The notes under the pieces were generated by a model. The model had not been told where the DNA came from. It saw only the letters and a list, made by a program, of their open reading frames with translations, and did no database searches. Shown piece by piece: positions 34,300 to 46,717 of a stretch of 64,000 bases of DNA. Position numbers and translations under genes: made by a program. Source of the stretch: Plecoglossus altivelis. Lineage: Eukaryota; Chordata; Actinopteri; Osmeriformes; Plecoglossidae. Location: positions 13,388,592-13,452,591 of the forward strand of contig BROE01000018.1 in the NCBI GenBank assembly GCA_036571765.1. The letters are read 5' to 3'. Positions within the stretch are counted from its first letter, which is position 1; each line of letters opens with the position of its first letter.

Positions 34300-35125
34300 A
34301 TGACAGTTGGAGTTGTTAGCCTTGTGGATGAGGTCAGCTCCAGATGAAAAGAAACTGCTCTTGTGGCGTGAGGTTTTGGGTCCTGATGGGCAGTAAGCCT
34401 CCTGCCAGAGAGGGTAGGCTGGAACATCTCCCAGGGTGGGAGGCGTCAGCCTTAATCTTCCTCGCTCACCTCAGGATCCTAGAGGCCTACAGGTTCTCGA
34501 GGGAAGGCAGACTCCAATCAATCACCTTCAAAGCAGCGTGGATGATGATCTGCATACCAGATGGTAATGGAGGAGGTGAGGATGGACTCGATGATGGACT
34601 GTGTAGAAGTGCAGCATTGTTGTCTTTGGCAGGTAAAAGTTCAGCTACCGCAGGAAGTACATCCTCTGTTCTTGGTGAGGTAGATGTTCAGTTCCCTCTT
34701 GAGGTCCTGGGAGAGGACAGTGCTCAGGAAGTGGAAGGACTCCATAGTGTTGACTGGGGAGTCACACAGGGTGATGGGGCTGAGTGGGGCTGAGCTCTTT
34801 TTAAAATCCCCAACTATCTCGACTGTCTTTGAGTTGAGTTTTGAGCTCCAAGTTGTTATGGCTCCATCAGGTCACCAGGTTGTCAGCTTTCCAACAACAG
34901 TCAGACTCATCCCCAATGAGCCCAATGAGGGCAGTGTCATCCATAAAATTTTGTTTGGCAGACGGATGACTGGAGGTGCAGCTGCTTGTGTACTGGGAGA
35001 GGAGCAGAGTGGAAGGGACGCAGCCTTGAGGAGATCCGGTGCTGATGGATTGTGAGTCAGAGACGTGTGAACCCAGCTTGATCCACTGCTACCTGTCAGA
35101 CAGGAAGCCTGATGACCAACAGAAA
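34300..35125 (-). pseudogene. Decayed non-LTR reverse transcriptase, Rex1-like
   Basis: On the minus strand the pieces appear in the order expected for a LINE reverse transcriptase. First is STGSPQGC (about 35050-35026). Next is a degraded catalytic box FMDD (34947-34936, where FADD is usual) followed by TALIGL. Then comes QRMYFLR near 34650, and last a C-terminal LSGRRLTAH-like segment near 34400. Stops and frameshifts separate the pieces, so no full frame remains. Retrotransposition uses this enzyme for target-primed reverse transcription; this copy is dead. The LSTGSPQGC style and C-terminal region fit the Rex1/Babar clade, but a related CR1-like clade is possible. Confidence 0.65.
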
Positions 35126-35214
35126 ACATCAGACTGAACTTGAGCCAACAGTTCTTTCTAGCAAAGTCAAACTGGGTTATGACACGAGGGTCAGTGTGAG
35201 GTCAACAGTAGAGA
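35126..35214. other. Spacer, possibly more LINE sequence
   Basis: Short mixed sequence upstream (in the element's sense) of the reverse transcriptase relic. It may still belong to the LINE. Confidence 0.35.
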
Positions 35215-35417
35215 GTTAAACAACATCTGTGTGTGTGTGTGTGTTTGTACTGGTTGCATGCACGCATAATGTGTGCAGTGGTTTTTAAATGTGTGTGTAC
35301 TGTGGGTGTGGGAATGATATAAGAGTGTGTATGTGTACTGTACTCTTGTGTCTGAGAGTGTATATGTGTGTACTGTATGCTTGTGTCTGAGTGCGCGCAT
35401 GTGTGAGTGTGCGCGCT
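35215..35417. repeat. GT-rich repeat with a duplicated unit of about 33 bp
   Basis: GT tract at 35227-35243, then GT-rich units ending in CTTGTGTCTGAG that occur twice (ending near 35356 and 35391). Confidence 0.65.
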
Positions 35418-35499
35418 GCAGAGCATCAGTGATAGAGGCAGTTAAAGCCCAGGCTTATGCTTCTGTTTCAGCTCATTAAAACACAGGAGGCAAATTGCA

Positions 35500-35553
35500 C
35501 CCCCCCCCCCCCCCTCCGCCCCCCCTCCCCGCCCCCCCCCCCCCCCCTCCCCT
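35500..35553 (-). repeat. Poly-C tract with strong G-quadruplex potential on the minus strand
   Basis: Runs of 15, 7, 4 and 16 C are separated by only 1-4 bases. The complementary strand therefore carries four or more long G tracts with very short loops. The plus strand has matching i-motif potential. Confidence 0.85.
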
Positions 35554-35557
35554 CACC

Positions 35558-36889
<1,332 letters not shown>

Positions 36890-37125
36890 TGCACTCATGG
36901 TGCTGAAAACAGAACTGCCCTGGTGCTGAATAAAAAGCTGTCCATGGTGCTGAAGATAGAGTCGTTCATGGTGCTGCAGATGTATGGTGCTGAATAAAGA
37001 ACTGTTTATAGTGCTGAAGACTGAGCTGTCCATGGTTCTGAAAACAGAACAGTTCATAGTGATGAAGACTGAGCTGTCCATGGAGCTAAAAACTGAACTG
37101 TTGCTGGTGCTGGTTACAGTTTTAA
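36890..37125. repeat. Minisatellite, units of about 30 bp
   Basis: Repeated phrases ATGGTGCTGAA and ACTGAGCTGTCC occur about seven to eight times with changes. The plus-strand peptide (MVLKTELS repeats) follows the array and is not a gene. Confidence 0.8.
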
Positions 37126-37275
37126 CTATTGCTTCCACAGTTTTTGCAGAATTTGGCTCAACATGTCAAAACTATACAGAAAAATGAAATTATTGCAGCA
37201 AAACAATGCACACAAGCACCTTTTGGATTTGTCTTTCATATCACCAGCAACACATGGATGGACTGATATATGCTT

Positions 37276-37315
37276 ATATGCTGCCTTTAGGTAATATATG
37301 CTGCCTTTAGGTAAC
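37276..37315. repeat. 20-bp tandem duplication inside the L2 remnant
   Basis: Units 37276-37295 and 37296-37315 differ at one base. Since 20 is not a multiple of three, the duplication shifts the reverse-transcriptase frame. Confidence 0.9.
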
Positions 37316-38207
37316 ATTATCAGAACGCATGGCATTAACTTCCACTGATATGCGGATGACACACAGCTGTACTTATCAATGAGACCTGATCAGACCGATC
37401 AGTTACACATACTTAGTGCCTGCGTGAAGGATATAAAAATCTGGATGACACTTAACTATCTACTTCTTAATCCAGATAAAACCGAGGTCATTGTACTAGG
37501 CCCGGAACGTCTGCGAGACTCTTTATCCGGCCAGATGGTGTCACTGGACACTATCAGTGTAGCCCCCAGTTCGGCTGTAAGAAACCTTGGCGTCCTACTG
37601 GACCAAGAACTATCCTTTACAGCACATATGAACCAGGCATGCAAAACTGCCTACTTTCATCTGCGTAATATAGCTAGAATTAGAAAGATCTTGACTAGAA
37701 GTGATGCTGAAAAACTCATTCATGCATTCGTTACATCTAGACTTGACTACTGTAACGCCCTGCTCGCAGCGTGTACTAAAAGCTCGATAAAGAGCTTTCA
37801 GTTGGTTCAGAACGCAGCAGCACGACTGCTAACAGGAACCAAAAGAAGAGGACACCACATCACACCGGATGTATAGAGCTCTTCACTGGCTCCCTGTTGA
37901 ATTTAGAAACAAATTTAAAGTCCTACTCCTCACATAAAAGTCCATAAATGGCATGGCCCCTCACTACCTCAAAGATGTTGTAGTACCATATCACCCAGCC
38001 AGAGCACTTCGCTCCGAAAGCGCTTGACTATTGGTGGTCCCTCGAGTCTCCAAAAGCACAGTAGGAGATCGAGCATTTAGCTACCAAGCTCATGTGTTAT
38101 GGAATCAGCTCCCTGTTCATGTAAAAGAGGCCGACTCAGTCTCTTTATTTAAGCCCAGGCTTAAAGCATTTCTCTTCGAAATAGGTTATGGGCAGGGCAT
38201 TAGTTAA
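37279..38207 (+). pseudogene. L2-clade LINE reverse transcriptase, 5'-truncated and broken
   Basis: This is the C-terminal part of a non-LTR retrotransposon ORF2. In order I see YMLPLGNI (near 37275-37320), the catalytic YADD box (37349-37360) followed by TQLYLS, then IKIWMTLNYLLLNPDKTEV, NLGVLLDQELSF, SRLDYCNALL, QLVQNAAARLLTGTKR and, one frame over, ALHWLPVEF and KAFLFEIGYGQ, with a natural-looking stop at 38205-38207. Breaks are a TGA just before YADD (37346-37348), a frameshift at about 37865-37875, TAA near 37936 and TGA near 38027. The N-terminal RT motifs and the endonuclease are missing, as expected for 5' truncation during target-primed insertion. Assignment to L2 rests on the motif set and 3' tail. 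Confidence 0.9.
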
Positions 38208-38818
38208 TATTGTAGTTCACTATAGTCTGTTCATCGCTGTACACAAGTTTCGATCCCTCCGAGGTAGGCTCTGTCCTGGATGCTGCCAAGGCGATGACTC
38301 CACCCTACATGACTCGCCCCGCCTAGCGACTTGATCTATGGACCCGGGTGCTCCTCAAATGTCGGAAGGTGATTCGTACAACAGACGAACTGCTTTCCTC
38401 AGACCCACTTTGCTGAATAGCCGAACTCTCCACGCACTAGATGATCTAGATGAAACCCCTCCTTCCTCCTAAGTGGTTCTTTCTCTATAAAATCCATCGC
38501 AATATGGATGCACAACAGTCCTGGAACATCTACAGCTTGTCCGTCCGTGGGAATAGGATCTCTCCTTAACTGTGGTTCTCCCTGAGGTTTCTCCTTTTTC
38601 CCACAGGGTTTTTTGGTAGTATTTCCTCGCCGAGAAGGAGGTTCTAAGGACAGGGGATTTTCCGGGACAGTCGTCCATTTGCTAAAATCATATGTACATT
38701 TTTATAGTGTGGTTTTCTGTTTATTGACCAATGATGGAATCCTTGTCGCCCTTCGAGGCAACTGTTGTTGTGATTTTGGGCGTTACAAAAATAAATTGAA
38801 TTGAATTGAATTGAATTT
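38208..38818 (+). mobile_element. L2 LINE 3' UTR and GAATT tail
   Basis: Continues directly from the broken ORF. It carries the TTTTTTGGTAGTATTTCCTC block (about 38610-38630) and a GAGGCAACTGTTGTTGTG block near 38755, ending with AATAAATTGAATTGAATTGA and a GAATT repeat tail. This tail is the recognition end in L2-type elements and is widespread in fish. Confidence 0.85.
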
Positions 38819-40260
38819 GTGTTTCTATTTTTATTGTCTTTTTCTCAAACTCAATCGCATGGAAAACTTAAAAATTGAATATCTGCAGTAAAGTGAGTTT
38901 ACAAAAACAAGAGTATTTACAAAAACAAACATTCTTACAGAATGAAAGAAAAATAGAAATGCAGAATTATCAAATAGTACAACAAAACAAAAGTATGTAA
39001 ACAAAGAAAAAAAAGAATAGATACATTGCTATGGAGGGAAAACGATTTTACATAATACATATTATTGTTTTGTGTGTGTCTATGCAACTGCATAGAGACT
39101 GAGGTTAGGGTGGACTATTAGCCCAGTCTCGGTTATGGACAGGTCATGATCATGACATGCCAGAGCAGCCCTCATGTCGTCTGACACGTCTCCACACTGG
39201 TCCTCATCCTCTTACACATCTGACTCCTCTCTCTCTTAGTCCTCCTTATTCTAACTCTCATTGCCGCCATGCTTGCAAAGTTCTTAAAATGGCTTACCTG
39301 AGGCCTATTTGTAGTGCCAAGGCATAGACCAATTGTAGTTCTGTTTTCAGTGCAAGTGATTTTAGATAAGTATGGAAGTGACTACAAGTACAAGAGGAGT
39401 TTTGCATTTTGAGCATTATGTTTTCCCAACAGGTGATTTTGTTTTGTCTAGGTGGGTCTAGGACAAGGTGTCGAGTGTTTCGTAATGTGTTACAGAATTG
39501 CAAACAAAGTGGAAAGTTGAAAATGTGTTTATGCTCTGGGTGTTTATGGTATGTTACGAAGGTTTAGGCATTGAGGCTTTAGTCTAAGCATTCATGTGTA
39601 GTGTGTGAGCAATGGGCAAAAACTATAAGGCTCTCAAAAGGTGCTGAATGGACACCATTGTATATGTGTGTATTTGTGAATGTGTATGAATGCCGCATGT
39701 CAGCCGATGAGTGCTTACAGTGATGTCAGTTGGGTGAGAGGGCATTGGTAATAGGTTCTGTCCTGTATAAGTAAAGATGGGACCATCTGTGGACAACAGC
39801 TGTCTGAATAAACCTTAAACTGACAGAAGCTGCTTAGGATGCAAACTAGAACAGGTGTCAAGGTCAACATCAGACGGTCACACACCCGCAAATGCACAAA
39901 TACACACCACCATCCACCTACACACACACACACACACACATACACGCAAACACACACACACACACACATAAACAGGTATGCACCGACATTCACACACACA
40001 GAGTCTTTTGTGGGAAACTAAACAGCTTCAATGCCAAGGACACCTCCATTTCTCACTTGCAGCTCTCTCCTCTCAGTCGAAACTCACACAAGCAGTTTGA
40101 TGGAGCAGTTTGTGTGGGAGACTCAACAACACAGTTAGACAGTGATGAAACCAAATTCCCCCAAGGTGCATCATTTGAGTAATAATAAGAATAACGCTAG
40201 ATTAAATGACAGGGCATGGAGGACCCTGGTCAGTCCTGTCCGCTGGGTCTCATTCTCATT
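38819..40260. other. AT-rich then single-copy DNA with CA array
   Basis: 38820-39070 is AT- and AAAACA-rich. 39290-39680 is AT-rich without recognised ends. A CA array lies at 39921-39967 with short interruptions. No gene recognised. Confidence 0.45.
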
Positions 40261-40640
40261 CTGGATGTGTGTTCTGTAGCCTGGTTGTGTGTTCTATCTT
40301 CTGGTTGCGTGCTTCGTATACTTGCTGTGTATTCTTTATTCTGGGTGTGTGTCCTTTATTCTGGCTGAGTGTTCTATGTTCTGGTTGTCTGTTCAGTATT
40401 CTGGCTGTGTGTTCTGTGTTCTGATTTTGTGTTCTGTATTTGGGTTGTGTGTTCTGTATACTGTGTTCTGTATTCTGGTTGTGTGTTCTGTATTCTGTGT
40501 TCTGTATTCTGGTTGTGTGTTCTGTATTCTGGTTGTGTGTTCTGTATACTGTGTTCTGTATTCTGGTTGTGTGTTCTGTATTCTGTGTTCTGGTTGTGTG
40601 TTCTGTATTCTGGTTGTGTCTTCTGTATTCTGGTTGTGTC
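40261..40640. repeat. 20-bp minisatellite with 13-bp half units
   Basis: About nineteen units built on CTGGTTGTGTGTTCTGTATT. Some units are shortened to about 13 bases (CTGTGTTCTGTAT). Early units are diverged and units after 40430 are nearly identical. Long plus-strand frames reading LVVCSVFW and minus-strand QNTEHTTR repeats are artefacts. Confidence 0.95.
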
Positions 40641-41909
40641 TGGCCCAAGACCAAAGAGTGGTGTGTCCAGAGAACGGAGCCCAATTTCAGCTCCATGTCC
40701 CTCTCTACAGGACAGATGATAGGATGAGTAATACAGGAAGCTGCGGGGTAAGTACTATGACTTCTTTTTCTTTGTGTCTGCGTGTGTCTGTGTGTGTGTG
40801 TGTGCAGCCTTGGATCTTTGCTGCGTGACAAGAGAAAAAATGGCAAACTAATTTACTGCGTCCTAGCAGGCTTCAGACAATGTCTTAATTTATCATGAAG
40901 AAGAATCTTTGTTTTTATATTTTGACTCAGGGATGGGGATGTAAAAAGGATGTGTGTGTTTGTGTTCTCCGTAGTAATGAGTAGCCCAGGGAAAAGACTG
41001 TAGCATGTGGAGGAGGCCCTGTCGGTTTGTCTCTCATATCCACGTTCTGAGATGAGAGAAACCTGGTTCAAATTCCTGCCTTCACACGCACACTGTCTCC
41101 ATGGAGATTGTCACTGTCTCCACGACCTGTGACCTAAGCAGTAAGGAAGGAGCCGAGGTCTTGTCTCCCCTTAACAGGTCAGCCCGGAGGAAACGCAGTC
41201 ATTTTTGCTGAAAAGTTTATTTTTAGTCACATATCTAATATATCTTGCCAAAGTACGTACGGAAATTGTGCATGTAGAAAGTATTGCAGATGATCAGGAA
41301 CAAGTTTGTAGTCTCAGTCAGAGTGAACGAAGGGGCACATCGCAAAGTAGAAACACAGTGGCTCAGCATGTACAAACAGTGGTCTTCAGTCCAATAGGTG
41401 CCAAAATATAGCTAGAACAAATGTAATCATCCACTCCACTCCAAAAGAAGTGACCCTCGCTAGGTAAATAACTACACTTTATTTTGTACCATATGAACAT
41501 GTGAATGTTCACTGTGCTTGGGTGTGTCAAATGTTTGACATTTAACTGAACCGACAGACTGCCTGCACTTGGTTGGTTGGTTTACTCTCCACATTTAGAC
41601 AGCAGTTTCCTGTTGACACTTTCTGCTTCCTGTTTACACTTCCTGTTTTGTATTTTTCACCAGCAGGGACAACAGTCTCTTGGATGAGCTCAGACAATAG
41701 CCAGAGTCACCAAAACAAAGAAGTGATGTCACTACAGGGAGGTATGCGTGAGCTGGGCTTCATCTCTGACGGACGATGCTGGGAGACGTCTCTCTTTCTT
41801 CCCCTCCACATTTTTGCTCTCTTTCTCTTTCACTCTCTCTCTTTCACTGTCTGTGTAAACTGAATCTTTAATGCCCCTCATGTCTTTCCGTCTCTAACTC
41901 GTCTGTCTC

Positions 41910-41914
<5 letters not shown>
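40641..41914. other. Single-copy DNA
   Basis: GT tract at about 40778-40804, CT patches at 41790-41850. A repeat-poor part at 41090-41760 shows no recognised exon. Confidence 0.45.
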
Positions 41915-41976
<62 letters not shown>

Positions 41977-42300
41977 GGCCCATCTTCAGCTTGTCTCCCT
42001 CTGCCTTGCTCTCTTCCAGCATCTACCTCCATCTTTTCTCACTCTCCGACTGTCCTACTCCTTTCCTCTGTCCTTCCTTTCTCCCTCCACCTTCCCTCCA
42101 CATTCCTTTCTCCTTAGTCCCACTTTCCTTTCCCCACTGCTCTCCCTCCTTCGCATCTCTCCATCCTTCCTCTCTTTTTCCTCCTCTTCCTTGTCTCTCC
42201 ATCCTCCCTCTCTCCTTTCCTCTCTTTTGTCCCTCCTCCTCCAACATTTCTCTCCATCCTCCTCCTCCCCCTTTTCCCCCCTCTCCATTCTCCCCCTCTC
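41915..42300. repeat. CT microsatellite and pyrimidine-rich tract
   Basis: CT array at 41915-41976 with one TTT break, then TCC/CTT-rich sequence with a handful of purines. Confidence 0.85.
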
Positions 42301-42469
42301 AGGATGTTGTCCTGCCGGGGCGACGTCAGACGCCCATCTCAAATGAATAAGACGAATTGTTGCCAAAGAACAATGTCTCAGAGAGAGAGATGGAAGGAGG
42401 GGAGGAGGCGCAGTGGATTGAAGGACAGCAGAGCCAGCCGAGAAGCCTTGAACAAAGTGCACTCAGCAT
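42301..42469. other. Single-copy DNA
   Basis: Mixed sequence with a short GA patch at about 42380-42390. Nothing recognised. Confidence 0.4.
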
Positions 42470-42770
42470 GTTGTTTTTTCCCCATCTTCATTTCATTTCA
42501 GGATTTTATTATTTGATGCCCCGGCTCTGTTTAGTGGTTGTTTTAAGGCGGACTCATTGTTTGGCCCCCGGGAGAGGGTGCAGATGGTGAGATGCTGATT
42601 TCGTTTTTTTTCATCCCTAATGATTCGAGAGAATTCATTAGGAAAATACAGTTGGGTAATGGGAAGATCCAGGGGCTTTGGAGGACGTCTTTCGTCTGTT
42701 TGTGGGTTTTACTTTGCCTCGCCCGCCCAAATGTTGCAGGATGCGAAGAGACAGGGATATTTTAGGCTGT
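42470..42770. other. Possible conserved non-coding patch with inverted homeodomain sites
   Basis: CCTAATGA (42616-42623) and TCATTAGG (42635-42642) are exact inverses separated by 11 bases, each with an ATTA core. GGGTAATGGG follows at about 42654. The patch has balanced composition with no repeat character. Regulatory role is inference. Confidence 0.3.
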
Positions 42771-42779
42771 GAACGTACA

Positions 42780-42821
42780 CACACTGACATGCACACGTGC
42801 TCATGCACGCACGCACGCGCA

Positions 42822-42859
<38 letters not shown>

Positions 42860-42961
42860 GCACACTGTCTGGCTTGAATCGGAACAGACATCAGCTACCA
42901 ACACCACTCAACCTGTGAGACTCAGAGGGCATGATAGATGTTGGGAGCACACGCACATGCA

Positions 42962-43000
<39 letters not shown>
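42780..43000. repeat. Two CA microsatellites with CG-rich start
   Basis: CA arrays at about 42805-42857 (beginning GCACGCACGCGCACGCGC) and 42967-42999, separated by about 100 bases of single-copy DNA. Confidence 0.9.
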
Positions 43001-44259
43001 TGACCTCCAGCTGCAGGAGAGGGTACATTCAGTGTAGAGGGACTGTCAACACTAACATGAATCTGTTTCCCCTCCATCTCCTCCCTTCTCATGTCCTCAC
43101 TTCTAGCCAAGCACCCTTCTTCTCCCTCTCCCTCTCTCTCTCTCCCTCGCTCTCCCTCCCTCTCTCACTTCACTCGCCCACCTTTCCGTCTGTTGCTATC
43201 TCTCTCCCCTGGGGGAATTCAGTACAAGTGTTTTTGATTTTCAGCCAGGGATCACTCTGCGATGCATCAGACACCAGGCAACACACAAACACACACACAC
43301 GGTCATCTGTTCTCCTACCAAATAGAAAAAATAAAGAGTTCATCGAGAACAAGAAAGATAGTAATGGTTGAACACAAAGAAGATGCCCGTTTGAGTCGCC
43401 CAAATGGAGACTCTGGCAAGTGTACCTTTTCTGTCATATAGAAATTGCCCTGATGACAACAGAGCTGTGCTAAATTCATAGGCTTCATCAGACAGTGATT
43501 CAGCTCTCAGAAGATGAGTGGCAGGAACAATGGTTCTCTTTCACTCCCATTACTCAACACATCATTCAACACGTTGGACCTCAGCCATTGTTTTGCAATA
43601 CATTTTTCATGCCCGGATGAAAATATGCACCCACGCATACACACATAAATCCAAAACACACACACGCGTGCTCACCTAACCACGCACACATGGGGTCAAG
43701 GTTGATTGAGCCAGTTGACTGATCTCGAATGGATCTCTTGTGGTTAAACGTCGTTAGAGGTTAAGTATTCATCGATCTCATTGACTTGCTCGTGTCTGTG
43801 TGGGTGATGGTGTTTGTGTGGACACGGCTGGCGTGTCTTAATGTTTCCTATTGAGAAACTAAGACAGGGCATTTGCTCAACAAGTAATTACAATATACAC
43901 GTGCTTTGCTGTAGCTTGTGAAGGACCATTCACATGTTTCTCTCTCCATCTCTCTCTCTTTACCTCTTGCCAATCTCTCTCTCTTATCATCCCACTCACT
44001 TGCTCTCCTCGCCATCACCGACCTGCTGCATCACGGGTCCCGTGACCTCAGGTGGGATGCGCTCCCTTGCTCTGTGCAAGCACGTCAGGAATCGGTAATG
44101 GGTTGTTAGGAGCTTGTCCTGTTTCTTGGGCGATGCTTCCTGGTGCGTCGGTGTTCTGACAAGAGAGAGACAAGGGCTAAATCGGCACTGTGGTCCCCTC
44201 CCTAGACGGCACTCAGACACAACTGCGCCAATGTGGAAACACATCAACACACACGGGAG
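43001..44259. other. Single-copy DNA with CT and CA patches
   Basis: CT tract at 43118-43165, CA patch at 43280-43300, CA-rich stretch at 43630-43690 and CT patches at 43940-43985. No gene recognised. Confidence 0.5.
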
Positions 44260-44520
44260 GAAGGAGAGGGCAAACAAGGAGAGTTGGCTAGAAGGGGAAG
44301 CAAGGGGAGAGAGAAGGGTGGAGGGGGATAAACAAGGGGAGAAGAGATGGAGCAGAGATGGGGCAGAGTGGGGCAAGATTGGGGGAGGCGGAGAGGGAGC
44401 AGCGCGAAAACGGACTGGAGAGAGGGGGAGAGGGATGAGGAAGGAAGGAAGGAGACAGAGAGAAACATGCGAAGCAGGACAGTGGAAGAGCAGATGCGAG
44501 GGGGGAGAGAGGGGGAGCTG
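44260..44520. repeat. Purine-rich (GGAGA) tract
   Basis: GGAGAG, GGGGAGA and AAGGAAGG words for about 260 bases. The minus-strand Leu-Pro-Ser peptides are artefacts. Confidence 0.75.
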
Positions 44521-44929
44521 GCGAGATGATTAGGCCAGAAGTGCTTGTCATCTCCCCATTGTATTACACCTTCGCCACTAGCATTCTCATCTGATGAGGG
44601 GCCTGCCACAGAAGATCAACCACTCACACAGTATACTTACTCTTCCTAATGCACACACACACACACACACACACAGACACGCAGACATGAACACGCTGGT
44701 GCACAGAACTATGCACATGTGTGCACAAACACACGCAAGCGCCCAAATGAGCGGCCAGTCAAACACACAAATGTACAAAGTTGGGAATGCTACTGTAAAA
44801 TGAACGCAGACAATCGGAACTAAAAACTTTTGAAAGGGCCCTGTTTGGAAATGCCATCACGGAAAGTAGATGATCGTGGCAGAAACACACGTGCAGACAC
44901 ACACAAAATCCTTAAGGATGCCAGAAATC
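44521..44929. other. Single-copy DNA with CA array
   Basis: CA array at 44651-44675 followed by a degenerate CA stretch to about 44775. Confidence 0.6.
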
Positions 44930-45180
44930 TGAATCTCAGAGTTCATGTAAAATAAGGAGAACTGTAGCATTCTGAATGTGGGCTGTTTTTCCCTACGTTC
45001 CTAGTCTGAAGAAAGCACTGTTAGAGACACAAAACCAACACACAAATTTGGCATTGTTTTCCTGCCACTGTAAAAGGTCATGGAACAAAGCTTCTGTTTT
45101 CGCCTGGCTTATTCATGAATGTCTCTGGCCTGGTTGTACCTCTCTGTTAGCTTATGCATAAGCCATTTGGGCGACTGCTT
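44930..45180. other. Possible conserved non-coding patch with palindrome
   Basis: GCTTATGCATAAGC at 45150-45163 is a perfect 14-base palindrome. GGAACAAAGC (about 45083) matches a SOX-type core. There are no microsatellites in these 250 bases. Function is inference. Confidence 0.25.
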
Positions 45181-45625
45181 TTCAGACACAGACACACACG
45201 CGCACGCGCTGATTTCCTGCATGAATTCCCTTCAATCCACTATTACAAAACCCCTGGCTCACCTTTAAGCCCAAAACCTCCCACCCCTCCCCGCCCCTAC
45301 ACCCTCTCGTCTCCTCTACCCCTTCTCTCCTTCCCCTTTCCCCCTCTGTTCCCCTTCCTCTTTTCCACTCCTGTCGTGCACAGCACTTCTGTTCTCCGCC
45401 GCATGTTATGGGACTTGCCCTTCACTTTCGGGGCTGCGTGTGTTCTAAGCGAGCGTAGACAGGACAGGGGCTGGGCAAGGACTGGTTCCTGCGGGTGAAC
45501 TGCTCTGTCTGAGGGAGAACTGTCTGGAGGGAGGTAGAGGTGTGGGAGGGAGGGATGAGGGCTTGGTCGGGCTCTGCCCCAGTCCGAAGCGTTTTGGGGG
45601 TCGGGAAAAGAGCTTGCCCAGCTGT
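45181..45625. other. Single-copy DNA with pyrimidine-rich patch
   Basis: Pyrimidine-rich at 45270-45370. Overlapping frames at 45422-45886 show no recognisable family. Confidence 0.4.
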
Positions 45626-45663
45626 TTGCATATGTGCGCGTGTGTGCACGCGCACATATGCAA
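45626..45663. repeat. Near-perfect 38-bp palindrome of alternating purine-pyrimidine
   Basis: The left arm TTGCATATGTGCGCGTG (45626-45642) and right arm CACGCGCACATATGCAA (45647-45663) are exact inverses with a 4-base TGTG loop. About 36 consecutive bases alternate purine and pyrimidine, which favours both cruciform and Z-DNA. Confidence 0.95.
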
Positions 45664-46194
45664 TTGTGTGTATGAGCATGTGTGTGCGTGTGAGAGTGAA
45701 TGATGGCTGGAGGTATGTTCCAGGAGTTCCAGTGATTAGCCCAGACCTCCAGTGTCTCATCTGACAGCTTCTGTTAATGAAGCATGAAGACAGGCCGCCA
45801 AGCCTGACAGAAGCTGGCCTGCTGCGGTGCACACGCACTTGCACACGCACATGCACGCACACACACTCACATTCACACACATGCACGCACCCCTCTCATG
45901 ATGAGACGTCTTTTAAGGTCACATTCACAGGGTCTTGTTTGTGCCAGGTGCTAAATGACAAAACACTGTCCAGCAGCTCTAGATCTTTGCTTAGAACTAA
46001 TGTAAACTCATGCAAACGGGCGTGGATTGTTTTTATTGTGCAACACACTTGCCTCTGTGTCTGCGTGTGTGTGTGCCTCTCATTGTGCTGTGTCAGCGTT
46101 GAGTCCATGATGCCCTCTTAGCCTGAGTTCAACCCCAGTATATCTTATTGAACAGCACATAACAAACAAAAGCAGCAAAGCAGCACCACTCAAA
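45664..46194. other. Single-copy DNA with GT and CA patches
   Basis: GT-rich continuation to about 45697, CA patch at 45830-45885, GT patch at 46058-46076. No gene recognised. Confidence 0.5.
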
Positions 46195-46668
46195 CGCTTT
46201 CTCTTTCTACATCCCTGTTGTTCTCCCTCTCTGTCTCTGTCTCTCTTGCTGTTTCTCTCGCTCTCACTTTATCTTTTTGCTCTCTCTCTTTCCCTCTCTC
46301 TACCTCTCCCTCTCTATCTCTTTCTCTCCCTCCCTCTCTCTCGTTCACGATGTCTCCCTGTCCTTCTTTTTCTCTCTGTCTCTCCCTCTCCCTCTCTCTC
46401 TTTCTGTCCCTCTCTCTGTTCTTATCTATCTCCTTCTCTCTCCCTCTCTCTCCCTCTCCCTCTGTCTATCTCTTTCTGCCAGTCTCTGTCAACACCTCTT
46501 TTGCATCACCTCTCTGTACACAGTAGGCATTTTTCTCTCTCCCTGTTATATCATTCCTTTAACAAGTCTCTTTCTTCTCTTTGTTCCTGTCTTTCTAACT
46601 CCCCTTCTCTTTCTCTGGTATTCTCTCTTTCACTCTCCCTCTCACATGTTCTCGCTCACACACACTCT

Positions 46669-46717
<49 letters not shown>

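Noticed and set aside
40256..40846. 179- to 196-codon frames on both strands
   Set aside because: Both follow the 20-bp minisatellite unit; the periodic peptide is a by-product.
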